A stretch of DNA of 64,000 nt from positions 1,736,001-1,800,000 of the forward strand of contig OY723310.1 in the NCBI GenBank assembly GCA_963210315.1, in the 5' to 3' direction. The translations under genes were made by a program, and so were the position numbers. The notes below the pieces were generated by a model. It did not search any database. It saw only the letters and a list, made by a program, of their open reading frames with translations, and was not told where the DNA came from. Source of the stretch: Rhynchopus euleeides. Taxonomy: Eukaryota; Euglenozoa; Diplonemea; Diplonemida; Diplonemidae. Shown in pieces: positions 19,086-30,613 of the stretch. Each line of letters begins with the position of its first letter. Position 1 is the stretch's first letter.

Positions 19086-20181
19086 TCGGGCTGATCCCGG
19101 GGGTTTGCGATAGGCAACCTCGTGCCGGAACCTGTCATAGACTTATGCTATTCGAGGGACCAGCTACTAGGCTCCGTGGTCAAATTTGTTTGAAAAGGCC
19201 TTGACCAAAGGCAAATGAAACTTTCGCCCCCCCAAGGATCGCACCACTTCATCTCAGGACTTCCCACCCACACTCCCACACGTGATTCGCCCCCGCAGAA
19301 CCAGACTACTGTTTCAGAACTGTACACCCCTCTCCACACGTCCACTGGCTCCCCCGCTGAATGCGACGAACAGTGCGACATACCAAACCTCCCCTTATAG
19401 AGTTTTAACGGCGCCGCGTTGCTGACGGTGGGGTAAACAGAGCCCAGGCGGGTATTACCTACCGCTTTGTATGCCTTGCTTAGGGTGTCCCCTTCTCACC
19501 AGTCAACATGCGTGCATGCCTCCGTCCTAGGTCACCAATGATCGTGCCTCAAGAAAGTGTACAGTTCCTTCCCAGTAGCCCTTCCGTTCTGCAAGTCCGA
19601 ATCACGCAGTCCCTCGAATCCATGGTGCTTTCCAGAAAATTCAGAAACCCACCCACGGTCAAAGTTGAAAGGGGGCCGTGACCAGAGGCTATAAACGTTT
19701 AAAAGTCTTTCGCAAGCCGAAGTCGTACGACAGACCACGGGAATGACAGAAAACAGCAGACGGGTTTGACCCCGCTGCTGCTCCTCGACAGACCCGCAAC
19801 CAGCGCCAGAGCCAACTGCAAGCGTGACATACATACCGTAGCGTCGAAAAGAGAAGTTATGCACAACGACCCGTGTGGTCGAAGTGGCTAACCCTGTGAG
19901 ACAGAATTGACGCTGGAAAATCCACCATTTTGTGGGCGTCAAGACTGGTGGTGTGGTGGCTGTCCTGTGTCATCTTGCACCCCTGAGAGCGCAATCTACA
20001 GGACAGGTAAGTTGGGGGGGGTGTCACCCCGCAAACTCGGCGAAAGTTTCATTTGCCTTTGGTCAAGGCCTTTTCAAACAAATTTGACCACGGAGCCTAG
20101 TAGCTGGTCCCTCGAATAGCATAAGTCTATGACAGGTTCCGGCACGAGGTTGCCTATCGCAAACCCCCGGGATCAGCCCGA
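19086..20181. mobile_element. Element K: centre of a long inverted repeat, 143-bp arms
   Basis: tcgggctgatcccggggg at 19086 matches, inverted, the end at 20181; arms 19086-19228 and 20039-20181. The arms continue outward into F (13969-14350, displaced by the retroelement) and F' (20182-20560), so K plus F may be one element with arms of about 525 bases. The unique centre (19229-20038) has no recognised gene. The frame on its minus strand (19532-19942) is not family-like. Confidence 0.7.
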
Positions 20182-20560
20182 GGACCCCCCCTTTAGCCCC
20201 CAGCTGGGGGAGGGGTTCAGTACCACTTTTTCGCCCGGCCAAGGCCCCCCCTGAGTGGGGGGCCTGTGTGCTGACCCCCCCTGCCCCCCCTGAGCACTGC
20301 TCAGGGGGGGTCTGGGGGCCCCCCTGGCCTACGGCTGGGGGGGGGCCTGTGTGTACTGGATCGTTTAGGTGGCATTTGTGATAATGCCACTTTTTTTTCG
20401 CGATAATGCCACTTTTTCAGTACCACTTTTTTGGCCCGGCCTAGGCCCCCCTGAGTGGGGGGCCTGTGTGCTGACCCCCCCTGCCCCCCCTGAGCACTGC
20501 TTAGGGGGGGTCTGGGGGCCCCCCTGGCCTACGGCTGGGGGGGGGGGGTAGGGGGGGTCA
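20182..20560. repeat. Right arm (F') of the long inverted repeat
   Basis: Inverted copy of 13969-14350 with only a few differences (for example one extra or missing base in the C/G runs and ctaagc for ctgagc). It ends gggggggtca before TA and the left end of A2, just as F begins tgaccccccc after TA and the right end of A1. Confidence 0.8.
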
Positions 20561-20604
20561 TACACGGTGGGATCTTGTAAATTTTACATGTATAACTACA
20601 AGTA

Positions 20605-20949
20605 CCGTATACGTAAATATTATGGAACGTAAATATTATGGAACGGGCCCATTTTTGGCCGGTCCGTTCCATAATATTTACGTTCCATAATATTTACAGG
20701 GCCAGTTGGGGACTCGGTGGTGAGGACGGCTTGCGTCAGGAATCGCGCGAAAAGTGCACGAGTAGGTCCCGTCAGGGACTCTGTATGCCGTCCGATCACC
20801 TGGTCCAAGTCCCCGAGTCGCAGAAAGCCCTGTAAATATTGTGGAACGAAAAAAATATGGAACGCCAACCCACCAGCGTTCCAAAATATTTACGTTCCAT
20901 AATATTTACGTTCCATAATATTTACGTTCCAAAATATTTACGTATACGG
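20605..20949. mobile_element. Element C2
   Basis: CCGTATACGTAAATATT ends, TA at 20603-20604 and 20950-20951. The interrupted A word is acaag-TA-tatacatg. It has one more 15-base arm unit than C1 and a few substitutions. Confidence 0.85.
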
Positions 20950-21067
20950 TATATACATGTATTATACATGTATAATACTTGCATGTCAACTATTATACAT
21001 GTATAATACATGGATATGCCTGAAATATACATGTAAAATACATGTATATCAAGTAAAAATACAAGTA

Positions 21068-21396
21068 CCGTATACGTAAATATTATGGAACGTAAATATT
21101 ATGGAACGGGCCCATTTTTGGCCGGTCCGTTCCATAATATTTACGTTCCAAAATATTTACAGGGCCAGTTGGGGACTCGGTGGTGAGGACGGCTTGCGTC
21201 AGGAATCGCGCGAAAAGTGCACGAGTAGGTCCCGTCAGGGACTCTGCATGCCGTCCGATCACCTGGTCCAAGTCCCCGAGTCGCAGAAAGCCCTGTAAAT
21301 ATTATGGAACGAAAAAAATCTGGAACGCCAACCCACCAGCGTTCCAAAATATTTACGTTCCATAATATTTACGTTCCAAAATATTTACGTATACGG
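21068..21396. mobile_element. Element C3
   Basis: CCGTATACGTAAATATT ends, TA at 21066-21067 and 21397-21398. Same orientation as C2, core near-identical. It lies 118 bases from C2 within A2. Confidence 0.85.
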
Positions 21397-21444
21397 TATA
21401 ATACTTGCATGTCAACTATTATACTTGTATTTTTACTTGATATA

Positions 21445-22252
21445 CCGTAAACGGAAATATTGTGGACCGTAATAAAGGTGAACCGTACTATAGGTGGACC
21501 GTAAAAAAGATGGAACAAATGGGATTTTTCCGGAACTTGGAACATTTTTACGGTCCACCTATTTTACGGTTGGGATAGTGGACTTGGCGGTTTTTTTTAC
21601 GAATTCCTTCGACGAAGTCGCGAAGGAACCAAGGAAATCGCACGACTGAAGCTGCAGGATTAACACCACAGGGCCTCAACACAGAGTGTGCGCTCACCAT
21701 CGTCCGGGAACTGTTCTCCCACAGTTACTGCAGGGTGTACTACACTAAAGGAGTACGATTTCCCTGAATTTTCCGGGCACTGATTCACGAATTTACATCC
21801 GGAGGGAGCCCGGTGGTCTCAGCTTCTGTCTGCGCGCCCTGCCGTACTGTGGCTGCTTTTGTGGGCTCGTGCAGCAGGTTCTACTTTTACTTCTACCGGA
21901 ACGCTCCTTGCATGGTACTACACTTCTCGAGGTGTGGTGGTGGGTGAGTCTCGAGGTGAGTGGTGGTGATCGTGCCCTTTCCACACGCAGGGAGGACTTG
22001 CTTCTCTTGCTGGTGTTGGTTGCGGTGGTGGAGGGAGGGTCCAAAGCTGGGAGGTCGGGAGGCCTACGTGCGGGAGTCTGCGGCGTGGAGGCCGCAGTCC
22101 GCGCCCCGCAACCCACCAGCCCGCGGGCGAAAATCGCATTGTCTTTTCCATATTCAGTCCCAATAAATGGTGGACCGTAAAAAAGATGGAACGTTTGGCC
22201 TTTTTTTGGGAACTTGGAACATTTTTACGGTCCACCCTTTTTCCGTTTACGG
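21445..22252. mobile_element. Element B2: 808-bp copy in A2
   Basis: CCGTAAACGGAAATATT ends, TA at 21443-21444 and 22253-22254. Almost identical to B1; differences include loss of a few bases in the internal cgtgacgaag palindrome and single substitutions. Confidence 0.85.
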
Positions 22253-22292
22253 TACATGTATTTTACATGTATATTTCAGGCATTTACATGTA

Positions 22293-22849
22293 AAGGGGGG
22301 TCACAGCTATTGTTTACCTGGCTTCATGTAAATAGTAGATGTGCATGTAAATAATAGCTGTGAATAATATTCACTGTAAACAATACGTGTAAATGATTTT
22401 ACACGCACGTACTGTTTACATAGTTCAGCATTTTTTTTCGAAACCTGTGCGGAATCGCGATTTTCCACTTCCATTGTCCTTTTCGGACTCCGTGCGGATC
22501 GTAGTGGGGTCATTTTGGTGGTATCGGTGCCAAGATTCATCCATGAAATGTTGGTCTGATTCAGTGACTGGGAGGCAGCTAGCCCACCACACCACCCACC
22601 CAGGCGGGACCCCCTCACCGGGCTTTCCAAACCCGGTTCTTTTGAACGTTTGGAACCTGCGCGGATCCTGGTGGGGTCACTTTGGTGACAGAGGCACCAA
22701 GTCTCACTCCTCAGAGCACCTTGGAAATATTTTTGAACCCCCCGAAAAATAAAATAATTGCACGTAAATAATAATCGGATGTAAACAATACATGTAAATA
22801 ATTTTATGTAAACAATACCTGTAGGTAAACAATAGTCGTGAGGGGGGTT
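22293..22849. mobile_element. Element D: 557-bp TA-flanked element in A2
   Basis: Left end aaggggggtcacagctattg and right end, inverted, aaccccccctcacgactattg, flanked by TA (22291-22292, 22850-22851). Reading across the flanks restores the A word acatg-TA-ttttacatg. Arms repeat gtaaacaata and catgtaaata words. The middle has two related segments with cgtgcggatcgtagtggggtca and cgcggatcctggtggggtca, also found near the right ends of H1 and H2. Confidence 0.7.
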
Positions 22850-23271
22850 TATTTTACATGTATAATACTTGTCATGCAAGTATTATACATGTAAAATACT
22901 TGCATGACAAGTAAAATACTTGCATGCAAGTAAAATACATGTATTTTACTTGCATGCAAGTATTTTACTTGTCATGCAAGTATTTTACATGTATAATACT
23001 TGCATGACAAGTATTATACATGTAAAATACATGTAAATGCCTGAAATATACATGTAAAATACATGTATATCAAGTAAAAATACAAGTATAATAGTTGACA
23101 TGCAAGTATTATACTTGTATTTTTACTTGATATACATGTATTTTACATGTATATTTCAGGCATTTACATGTATTATACATGTATAATAGTTGACATGCAA
23201 GTATTATACATGTATAATACATGTATATACTTGTAGTTATACATGTAAAATTTACAAGATCCCACCGTGTA

Positions 23272-23461
23272 CGGCTTGGGGGGGGGGGGGGGCCTGTGTG
23301 TACTGGATCGTTTAGGTGGCATTTGCGATAATGCCACTTTTTTTTCGCGATAATGCCACTTTTTTGGGTGCCACTTTTTTTCTTAGGTGGCATTTGCGAT
23401 AATGCCACTTTTTTCTTCGCGATAATGCCACTTTTTTTTCGCGATAATGCCACTTTTTTTG
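23272..23461. repeat. Inverted subterminal block of element E
   Basis: The reverse complement of the 4213-4330 type block: tactggatcgtttaggtggc, then five gcgataatgccac words. It lies between A2 and repeat L copy 2. Confidence 0.7.
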
Positions 23462-23625
23462 CCCAAACAAGCTTGCTTGTCACAGCGAAAGAGTCAGTGG
23501 GAGCGTACCCGCGCGCAGTGTGTTTTGAGTGAGCAACACAAAACCACTTTTATCACAGCAACGCCCTTCACAGGGGCCACAACACACTGCCGCTCGTGCG
23601 CACAAACAAAAAATACCGCTCGTGC
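23462..23625 (+). repeat. Repeat L, copy 2
   Basis: gcccaaacaagcttgcttgt ... ccgctcgtgcgcacaaac, followed by a second partial ctcgtgcgc. Essentially identical to copies at 11838-11993 (inverted) and 30427-30577. Confidence 0.7.
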
Positions 23626-24420
23626 GCTTGCCTGCGGCCAGGTCGGTCTTGTTGCCAGAGACCGTTCCGCTGGTCGCCTCCGTCCGGACTGATTGGTTCC
23701 GACCCGACCGGCTAGTGTGTGTTCCCCGGCCGCCACCGACTTCCCCTCCGGTGTGGGTCACTGTCGACGGCTGCGGGTGACCTGCCTCGCCGAGGGCCTC
23801 GCCTGCCCCTCCCTTGGGGGTCGATCAAGGCCAGCTTCGGCTTGGCTGAGTGTGTCGGCGCACCTGTCCCTGCTCTGAGTATGGGAGTGGGAATCAGTGC
23901 CCGCCGCCTCCTCCACTGGCGACCCTCCTCCATCATGGAAGGTCCTACCTGCCCCGATCATCCCCTATCCTGTGCCTTCCCTAAACACCAAGACCCCCGC
24001 CGCAAAAAATATCGAGGAGCGGCTGCTCGCCGCGTTGATATCCGTTCCCTCCGGGAGGAACGAAAAGGGCGGGCCGCCGTCATGCCCCTGATACCTCTTC
24101 CGGCTGAGGCGGGCGTCAAGGTCGTCGTGCCGTTGGCCTGCAGCCAGAGAAGGGGTCGTTCCGGCGCGCCCCATCCCCACACTCAGCTCGCAACCCACTC
24201 CCCGCCGCACAAGCAGCGGAGGGGTGTCACTCGACAGGAGGATAACGAAGCCGTGGTGCTTCCCCCCCTCCTCCTGTGCACCAGGCCACTGACAGGCATC
24301 CACACCCTTCCTTTGTGCATTGATTCACCTCGGGCAGCTTGTCTGGTGTGGTGACTATAGAAAGGACAAACGTTACAAAAATGGGCTGGGAAACAGCTTG
24401 TGTTCTCACTCCCGACAAAC
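23626..24420. other. Nest interior without recognised gene
   Basis: GC-rich sequence with several overlapping open frames on both strands, none with a recognisable domain or consistent composition. No inverted repeat found at this scale. Confidence 0.35.
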
Positions 24421-27000
24421 AAACCCTCCCGGGCAGTTGTTGCCCTCCCCACAGCTGAGGCTGCTTCCCCTGCCCACGAGGACGCGGACTTTCCCCCCAC
24501 CCCAGGCAGTCGCTGTCCTCCTCACAGCCGAGGTTTTTTCCCCAAGATCCCGAGCACGTAGCTTCACCTCCTCCACCCCGGGCAGTCGTTGTCCTCCTCA
24601 CAGCTCAGGCTGTTCCCCCAAGACCACGAGAAAGTGGCACCCCCCTCCCGGGCAGTAGTTGCCTTTCTCACAGCTCAGGCTTCCTCCCCACGAGCTCGAG
24701 CACATGGCTTCACACCCCCCTCCCCGGGCAGTCGTTGTCCTCCTCGCAGCTGAGGCAGTTCCCCCAAGACAACCACGAAGTGGCTCCATACCCCCTTCCG
24801 GGCAGTCGTTGTCCCCTCGAGACCACGAGAAAGTGGCTGCACACCCCCCTCCCGGGCAGTAGTTGCCCTCCTCACAGCTGAGGTTTCCTCCCCAAGAACA
24901 CAATCGCGTGGCTTCATACCCCCCCCCCTCCCGGGCAGTCGTTGTCCCATCAAGACCACGAGGATGTGGCTCCACTCCCCCCTCCCGGGCAGTCGTTGTC
25001 CCATCAAGACCACGAGGATGTGGCTCCACACCCCCCTCCCGGGCAGTAGTTGCCCTCCTCACAGCCGAGGCTGCTTCCCCCAAGACCACCACGAAGTGGC
25101 TCCATACCCCCTTCTGGGCAGTCGTTGTCCCCTCAAGACCACGAAGAAGTGGCATCATATCCCCCTCCCGGGCAGTAGTTGCCCTCCTCACAGCTGAGGC
25201 TGCTTCCCCAAGATCACGAGGGAGTGGTTTTCTCACCCCCCTCCCGGGCAGTCGATGTTCTGTCAACAGATGAGTCTGGTTTCCCGGAGCCACGTGAAGT
25301 TGGTTTTTACCTCTTTCCCGGGAAGAGTTGCAACTGGTGTCAGCGACATCTACCTGGAAGCGCCACGACACAGTCCAGTTCACCCAAGCATTACGTTGAT
25401 TTCCACCAGGCACACCGTCACGTACCCCACCGCTTCTCGGTTCATGCCTTATGACACGTGCGACAGGCTCAGTCACACGGATGCACTTCTCAACGTCTTC
25501 TCGTCTGCGATGTACCACGCTGATATCTACAAGCCGCCTCTAACATCAAGCTCGTCAATGGGCCACTGCGGGCCGCAGTCTCCCAGATTTCTTCAAATTC
25601 TTCGAAAGAGGGGGAGTCGCGCTTCTTCAACTTTGTCGACCCCGAAGGGAGTGCCAAGACGGAGGGGCGTTTCGAGACTAAGCCCGGGCTGAGGCTGTTT
25701 CCCCAGGGCCAGAAAGCCGCTTCCCTGGGCCCTCAGCCCGGACAGCCGATGTCCTACCTGGACCAAGGGGCCCTTCCCGACCTTGCAGGTTCCGCAGGTA
25801 TTAACACACTCCTAAACCCTGTTATCAACACGAAGCAGGAACGGGTACCCCCTCCCCACACCCGCACAAGAACCCCGGGCAGCAGCTGTCCTTGACCCAG
25901 TCACTCACCCCCAGGACCACGAGGAAATGGTCTTTCCCCCCTCTATATAATCGGGTGGATCCCAGACCCCTTGCTCAACTACAGCCGCGTCTCGCGGAGG
26001 GGACGATTCCATTACCTTAAACCGGCAGCCGATGCCCAGCACAAGAACCCCGGGCCGGAAGAGCCCTCCCTTCCCCCCAGCACAGCCTCAGTCCCACCCA
26101 CGCCGCCAGCACGGGGTCCCCCCAGCGGCTTAGCCTGCAAATTGAGGGTCACATCGATCGGTTTTTCCGCACCCCCGAAGCAGGTGGTGCCCCATCCCTC
26201 CCTTACAGCAGCCGAGGCCTTTTCCCGGGGTGCAAGAGCCTCCCCACCTCGGGCAGTTGCGGCTGCCTACAAGTGAGCACGATATCCCACGAGCACCAGG
26301 AAGAGGCTAACTCTTCTCCCCCGGCAGTCGCTGCCCACTCTACAGGCTGTCTCACAAGGAACACCAGGGAGAGGCCCCCTTCCCCCCCTCTCCCCCGGGC
26401 AGTGGTTGGCCTCCCAGCAGTTGAAGCTGTACCCCCAAACCACGAAGGGGTGGTCCCCCCACACCAATCAGTCCACAGTTCCCCCCAATCCGCCCACACA
26501 GGCAACACCACAGCACAGGCCGAGCATAGCATTGGATCTCAGACACGACCTGCATAACAGGTAAAAGGGGATCCTCCTGGTGATTCTGTCTGCTCCGATT
26601 TCAACGCCCCTCCTATCAGGCGGAACCGAGTCCCCCCACATGGCAGCTGCACTGGCTTCTCGTGGGTCGGTTTCATCACTTTTACCCCGGCAGCAGAGGC
26701 CTATCACAAAGATCTCGGGCCAGAAGAGCCCTCCCTCCCCTCCCGCACAGTCTCAGCCCCACGCAACACCACGGGACCCTCCCAGCAGCTGAGCCTGCAG
26801 ATCAAGGATCGCACACATTCCCCCCCCCCTCCCTTCCCGAGGCAGGTGGCGTATCTTCCCCTCATCTGAGGCTGTTTCACAGAGGAGCTCAGAGAAAACC
26901 AGTCCCTCCTCTCCGGCAGCCGATGCCATTGCCTCAGCCAGGAGGCCCCCCCCCGCCCGAGACCCAGACTTCGCGAGTGATCCCATCACAGCTGAAGCCG
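24420..27000. repeat. Minisatellite field, unit about 52 or 77 bases
   Basis: From 24420 to 25260 the phrase cccgggcagt(c/a)gttg(t/c)cc recurs at spacings close to 52 or 75-80 bases (about 24430, 24505, 24580, 24648, 24726, 24801, 24854, 24935, 24987, 25039, 25116, 25169, 25246). It alternates with cctcacagctgaggctgctt and ccacgag(g/a)a(a/t)gtggc. Past 25260 the same phrases continue in more degenerate form (gacagccgatgtcc, ctgaggctgtttcccc) to about 27000. Both strands stay open over long runs only because of the repeat. Confidence 0.75.
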
Positions 27001-28219
27001 TTTCCCCTAGAACTCTTCTTATCTCCCTCAACCAGGCCACCCCCCTCCAGCAGTTCACCACAGGTTTGCAGGCTCGTCTGCTCAGTTCCCGCTGCACCTC
27101 CATCTACATCTCAGCCGCATCTGGGGCCCGACATTCTTCCCCACGCAGATCTTGGCACACCGGGGCCTGCCTCTTCCGGCTGAACCGCCACGAGTCTCAG
27201 GATGCCTGGCTGCCGTTGCTACGGAGGCCCAAGGCCTCGCCAAGGCAGTCCAGGAGCCCGTCGAGCTAGGTTCCTCACGCGGCTGAGGCACAAGGGCCGG
27301 TCCGGCCTGCCAGCCCAGCGCCCTACAGCAGATGACCTATACGCGCAAGGGTTCCAGGGATCCCGTCGCAGCACTGCACCCCGACGGGCCCAGCAGGACG
27401 ATTTCACACGGCAGGACTGGGTCCGCTGCAGCGGATCTACAGCAGGGCTTCCGTCAGTGACGCCCTCGGAGCCGGCGAAGCCCCGACGCAGGTAGCGCTG
27501 TACCCGCAGTCCGCCCTCGCCCTGAGGCACGTCGATCTGAAGCTGCTCCACACCTGAAGGATCTCCCTCCAGTTTTACTCCGGAGAGTCTCCTGGTAGAC
27601 ACGACACGCCGCCCTCAGGACGGTCGCTCATGAGGCGAGGAAGCGGCGCTGACCGCGGGACGACACGAGCAAGCTGAATCATCGCGGGCATACATCCCGA
27701 GGGAGCCTTGGTCCCCAGCGATCGCGACCATAACCGCCTTCTCAGTGTTCGAGGCCGCCCGATCCGCGGACGCAGCCCTTTGCGAGCGGAGTGAGAGGGC
27801 CCAGGCCTCACATGACCACGCCTACCCCGGGTGGGGTCGAGCACTGGCGCGCTCCCGCAACAGCACATACCAGGGTGCGACCGCTGCGACCTCCCCAGTT
27901 CTCCTTCAGCTCAGCCGCCGGGATGGCTTCCCCAACCTCGCCCCCGTCCCCGACTGGATACGGCACGAGTTCCTCAGTGGGCGACTCAGCCCAGGCCACC
28001 GCCAAAGACACCCGGGGCCTGGGTGCGCCAAGCTGGCTTCCCCCGCCAATAATCCCGCCGATCTCCCGCACGCTCGCGCTAGAGCTCGAGGTCCGACCCG
28101 ACAGGAGAAACGGCCCGGCTCCGGCGGGCCCTGCCGACAAGCTATAAGCGAACGAACCCGATGATCTCCACAATCATAGACGAGAGTCAAAAACAGGGGC
28201 GGGCAGGGGGGGGGGGGGG
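27000..28219. other. GC-rich interior of the nest, nothing recognised
   Basis: Overlapping frames on both strands but no domain, no motif series and no terminal repeats. Unassigned. Confidence 0.35.
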
Positions 28220-29073
28220 CAAGGCTGGACAAATGCTGCATTTTAAAAATAAAAAACATAAAATAAAATAAAGTGCAATAAAATGCAGTAAAGTGCAGTA
28301 AAATGCAGTAAAGTGCAATAAAGTGCAGGAGAGCGTGTTGTAGGGGTGGCTCGGCGTGACGGTGGGCAGGATGCTGACCTGCCGTGCCAGGGGACCCTGA
28401 TCCGCCCACTCTGGCCAACACAAGGCCACCAAGGCAGTGCCCCCGCCAGGCCCGCCCTGCTGCTGTTCGGCATGCTTGATGCTGCTTCCGAGTGCCGGGG
28501 CCAATCAGGCAGCAGGCGCACCCCAGCACCGCAGGCGCAGCAGGGCGGACCAGCACGGCGGTGTGCGGTGGGCAGTCCACCTTCCTCGGACGTTGTACAG
28601 CTGAGCTCTGGCGTACGGGTTCTTCACCATCCCGTTCGGGGAGGCTGGACATCAGAGCGGACTGAAAGCACTCAAAGCAGGACTGAAGCCAGGCGGAGGC
28701 CGCACCGATCAGGTCCTGCGAACCCACCGACCCAACATAGGCAGGGCACATCCATCCCGGCCTGCATTCTCTGCCGGAGCCTTGGTGCGTCCCTGTGACC
28801 TTCAGGAGAACCTCCGTGCAGGAGCGGTACTTTTTGCCATCTTCTGCGGGTTTGCGGCTGTCCGCAAACTTGCAGACGTGGCTGCACCTCTGTAAAGTGG
28901 GTGTGACTCCAGCATTTGGCCTGTCCATAGTGGTCCTCCCAGCTGTACGTATGCGAAGCCCAAGGCACCACTAAGGACCATGCACTTTATCCAAAAATCC
29001 GGAAAATAAAATACAATAAAATGCAGTAAAATAAAGTGCAGTAAAGTGCAGTAAAAATTTGCTGCCAGCCTTG
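28220..29073. mobile_element. Element M1: 854-bp hAT-like non-autonomous element
   Basis: Ends CAAGGCTGG / CCAGCCTTG. Subterminal arrays of aaagtgcagt and aaatgcagt stand on both sides, a hAT-style subterminal pattern. It sits in a poly-G run: at least 8 G on each side, which would fit an 8-bp duplication. The interior (about 28340-28970) is GC-rich with an open minus-strand frame that is probably incidental. A second copy, M2 at 48913-49776, is identical over the interior as far as I can read and differs by one subterminal 10-base unit. Confidence 0.75.
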
Positions 29074-29295
29074 GGGGGGGGGCGGTTTCCTACACGGTGG
29101 GATCTTGTAAATCTTACATGTATAACTACAAGTATATACATGTATTATACATGTATAATACTTGCATGTCAACTATTATACATGTATAATACATGTATAT
29201 GCCTGAAATATACATGTAAATACATGTATATCAAGTAAAAATACAAGTATAATACTTGCATGTCAACTATTATACTTGTATTTTTACTTGATATA

Positions 29296-29625
29296 CCGTA
29301 TACGTAAATATTTTGGAACGTAAATATTATGGAACGTAAATATTATGGAACGCTGGTGGGTTGGCGTTCCAGATTTTTTTCGTTCCATAATATTTACAGG
29401 GCTTTCTGCGACTCGGGGACTTGGACCAGGTGATCGGACGGCGTACAGAGTCCCTGACGAGACCTACTCGTGCACTTTTCGCGCGATTCCTGACGCAAGC
29501 CGTCCTCACCACCGAGTGGCCCAACTGGCCCTGTAAATATTTTGGAACGTAAATATTATGGAACGGACCGGCCAAAAATGGGCCCGTTCCATAATATTTA
29601 CGTTCCATAATATTTACGTATACGG
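29296..29625. mobile_element. Element C4
   Basis: CCGTATACGTAAATATT ends, TA at 29294-29295 and 29626-29627. Same orientation as C1, and opposite to C2, C3 and C5. Core carries a few private substitutions. Confidence 0.85.
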
Positions 29626-29916
29626 TACATGTATTTTACATGTATATTTCAGGCATTTACATGTATTTTACATGTATAATACTTGTCATGCAAGTATTAT
29701 ACATGTAAAATACTTGCATGACAAGTAAAATACATGTATAATACTTGCATGACAAGTAAAATACTTGCATGCAAGTAAAATACATGTATTTTACTTGTCA
29801 TGCAAGTATTTTACATGTATAATACTTGCATGACAAGTATTATACATGTAAAATACATGTAAATGCCTGAAATATACATGTAAAATACATGTATATCAAG
29901 TAAAAATACAAGTATA

Positions 29917-30245
29917 CCGTATACGTAAATATTATGGAACGTAAATATTATGGAACGGGCCCATTTTTGGCCGGTCCGTTCCATAATATTTACGTTCCAT
30001 AATATTTACAGGGCCAGTTGGGGACTCGGTGGTGAGGACGGCTTGCGTCAGGAATCGCGCGAAAAGTGCACGAGTAGGTCCCGTCAGGGACTCTGTATGC
30101 CGTCCGATCACCTGGTCCAAGTCCCCGAGTCGCAGAAAGCCCTGTAAATATTATGGAACGAAAAAAATCTGGAACGCCAACCCACCAGCGTTCCAAAATA
30201 TTTACGTTCCATAATATTTACGTTCCATAATATTTACGTATACGG
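29917..30245. mobile_element. Element C5
   Basis: CCGTATACGTAAATATT ends, TA at 29915-29916 and 30246-30247. Core nearly identical to C3. Confidence 0.85.
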
Positions 30246-30384
30246 TACATGGATTTTACATGTATATTTCAGGCATATACATGTATTATACATGTATAAT
30301 AGTTGACATGCAAGTATTATACATGTATAATACATGTATATACTTGTAGTTATACATGTAAAATTTACAAGATCCCACCGTGTA

Positions 30385-30613
30385 CGAGAGGGCCGCTCGT
30401 GCGCACAAACAAAACCCGGACTCTTTTGCCCAAACAAGCTTGCTTGTCACAGCGAAAGAGTCAGTGGGAGCGTACCCGCGCGCAGTGTGTTTTGAGTGAG
30501 CAACACAAAACCACTTTTATCACAGCAACGCCCTTCACAGGGGCCACAACACACTGCCGCTCGTGCGCACAAACAAAAAATACCGCTCGTGCGCACAAAC
30601 AAAACCCGGACTC
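30385..30613 (+). repeat. Repeat L, copy 3, bracketed by acccggactctttt words
   Basis: The L sequence at 30427-30577 is preceded and followed by gctcgtgcgcacaaacaaaa plus acccggactctttt, so the bracketing words are direct repeats of about 40 bases. The right word abuts the right inverted repeat of element E. Confidence 0.65.

Larger units (their letters stand above)
20563..23269. mobile_element. Element A2: foldback transposon hosting C2, C3, B2 and D
   Basis: Ends CACGGTGGGATCTTG / inverse with TA at 20561-20562 and 23270-23271. About 900 bases are A sequence. The rest is four inserted TA-flanked elements, which makes this copy 2.7 kb against 1.3 kb for A3. The A sequence left between insertions can be aligned with A1 and A3. 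Confidence 0.75.
29093..30382. mobile_element. Element A3: foldback transposon hosting C4 and C5
   Basis: CACGGTGGGATCTTG ends, TA at 29091-29092 and 30383-30384. Two C insertions account for about 660 of its 1,290 bases. Same palindromic ACATGTATAATAC words as A1 and A2. Confidence 0.75.

Noticed and set aside
25255-25860. Protein-like stretches in different frames within the satellite field
   Set aside because: Phrases overlap the degenerate minisatellite unit and change frame; no recognisable family, so no gene is called.
28220-28928. Minus-strand frame of M1 (and the identical one in M2) as a gene
   Set aside because: Ends in the subterminal repeat (ALYCILLHFTAFYCTL...), has no family-like block, and the identity between copies is explained by recent movement.
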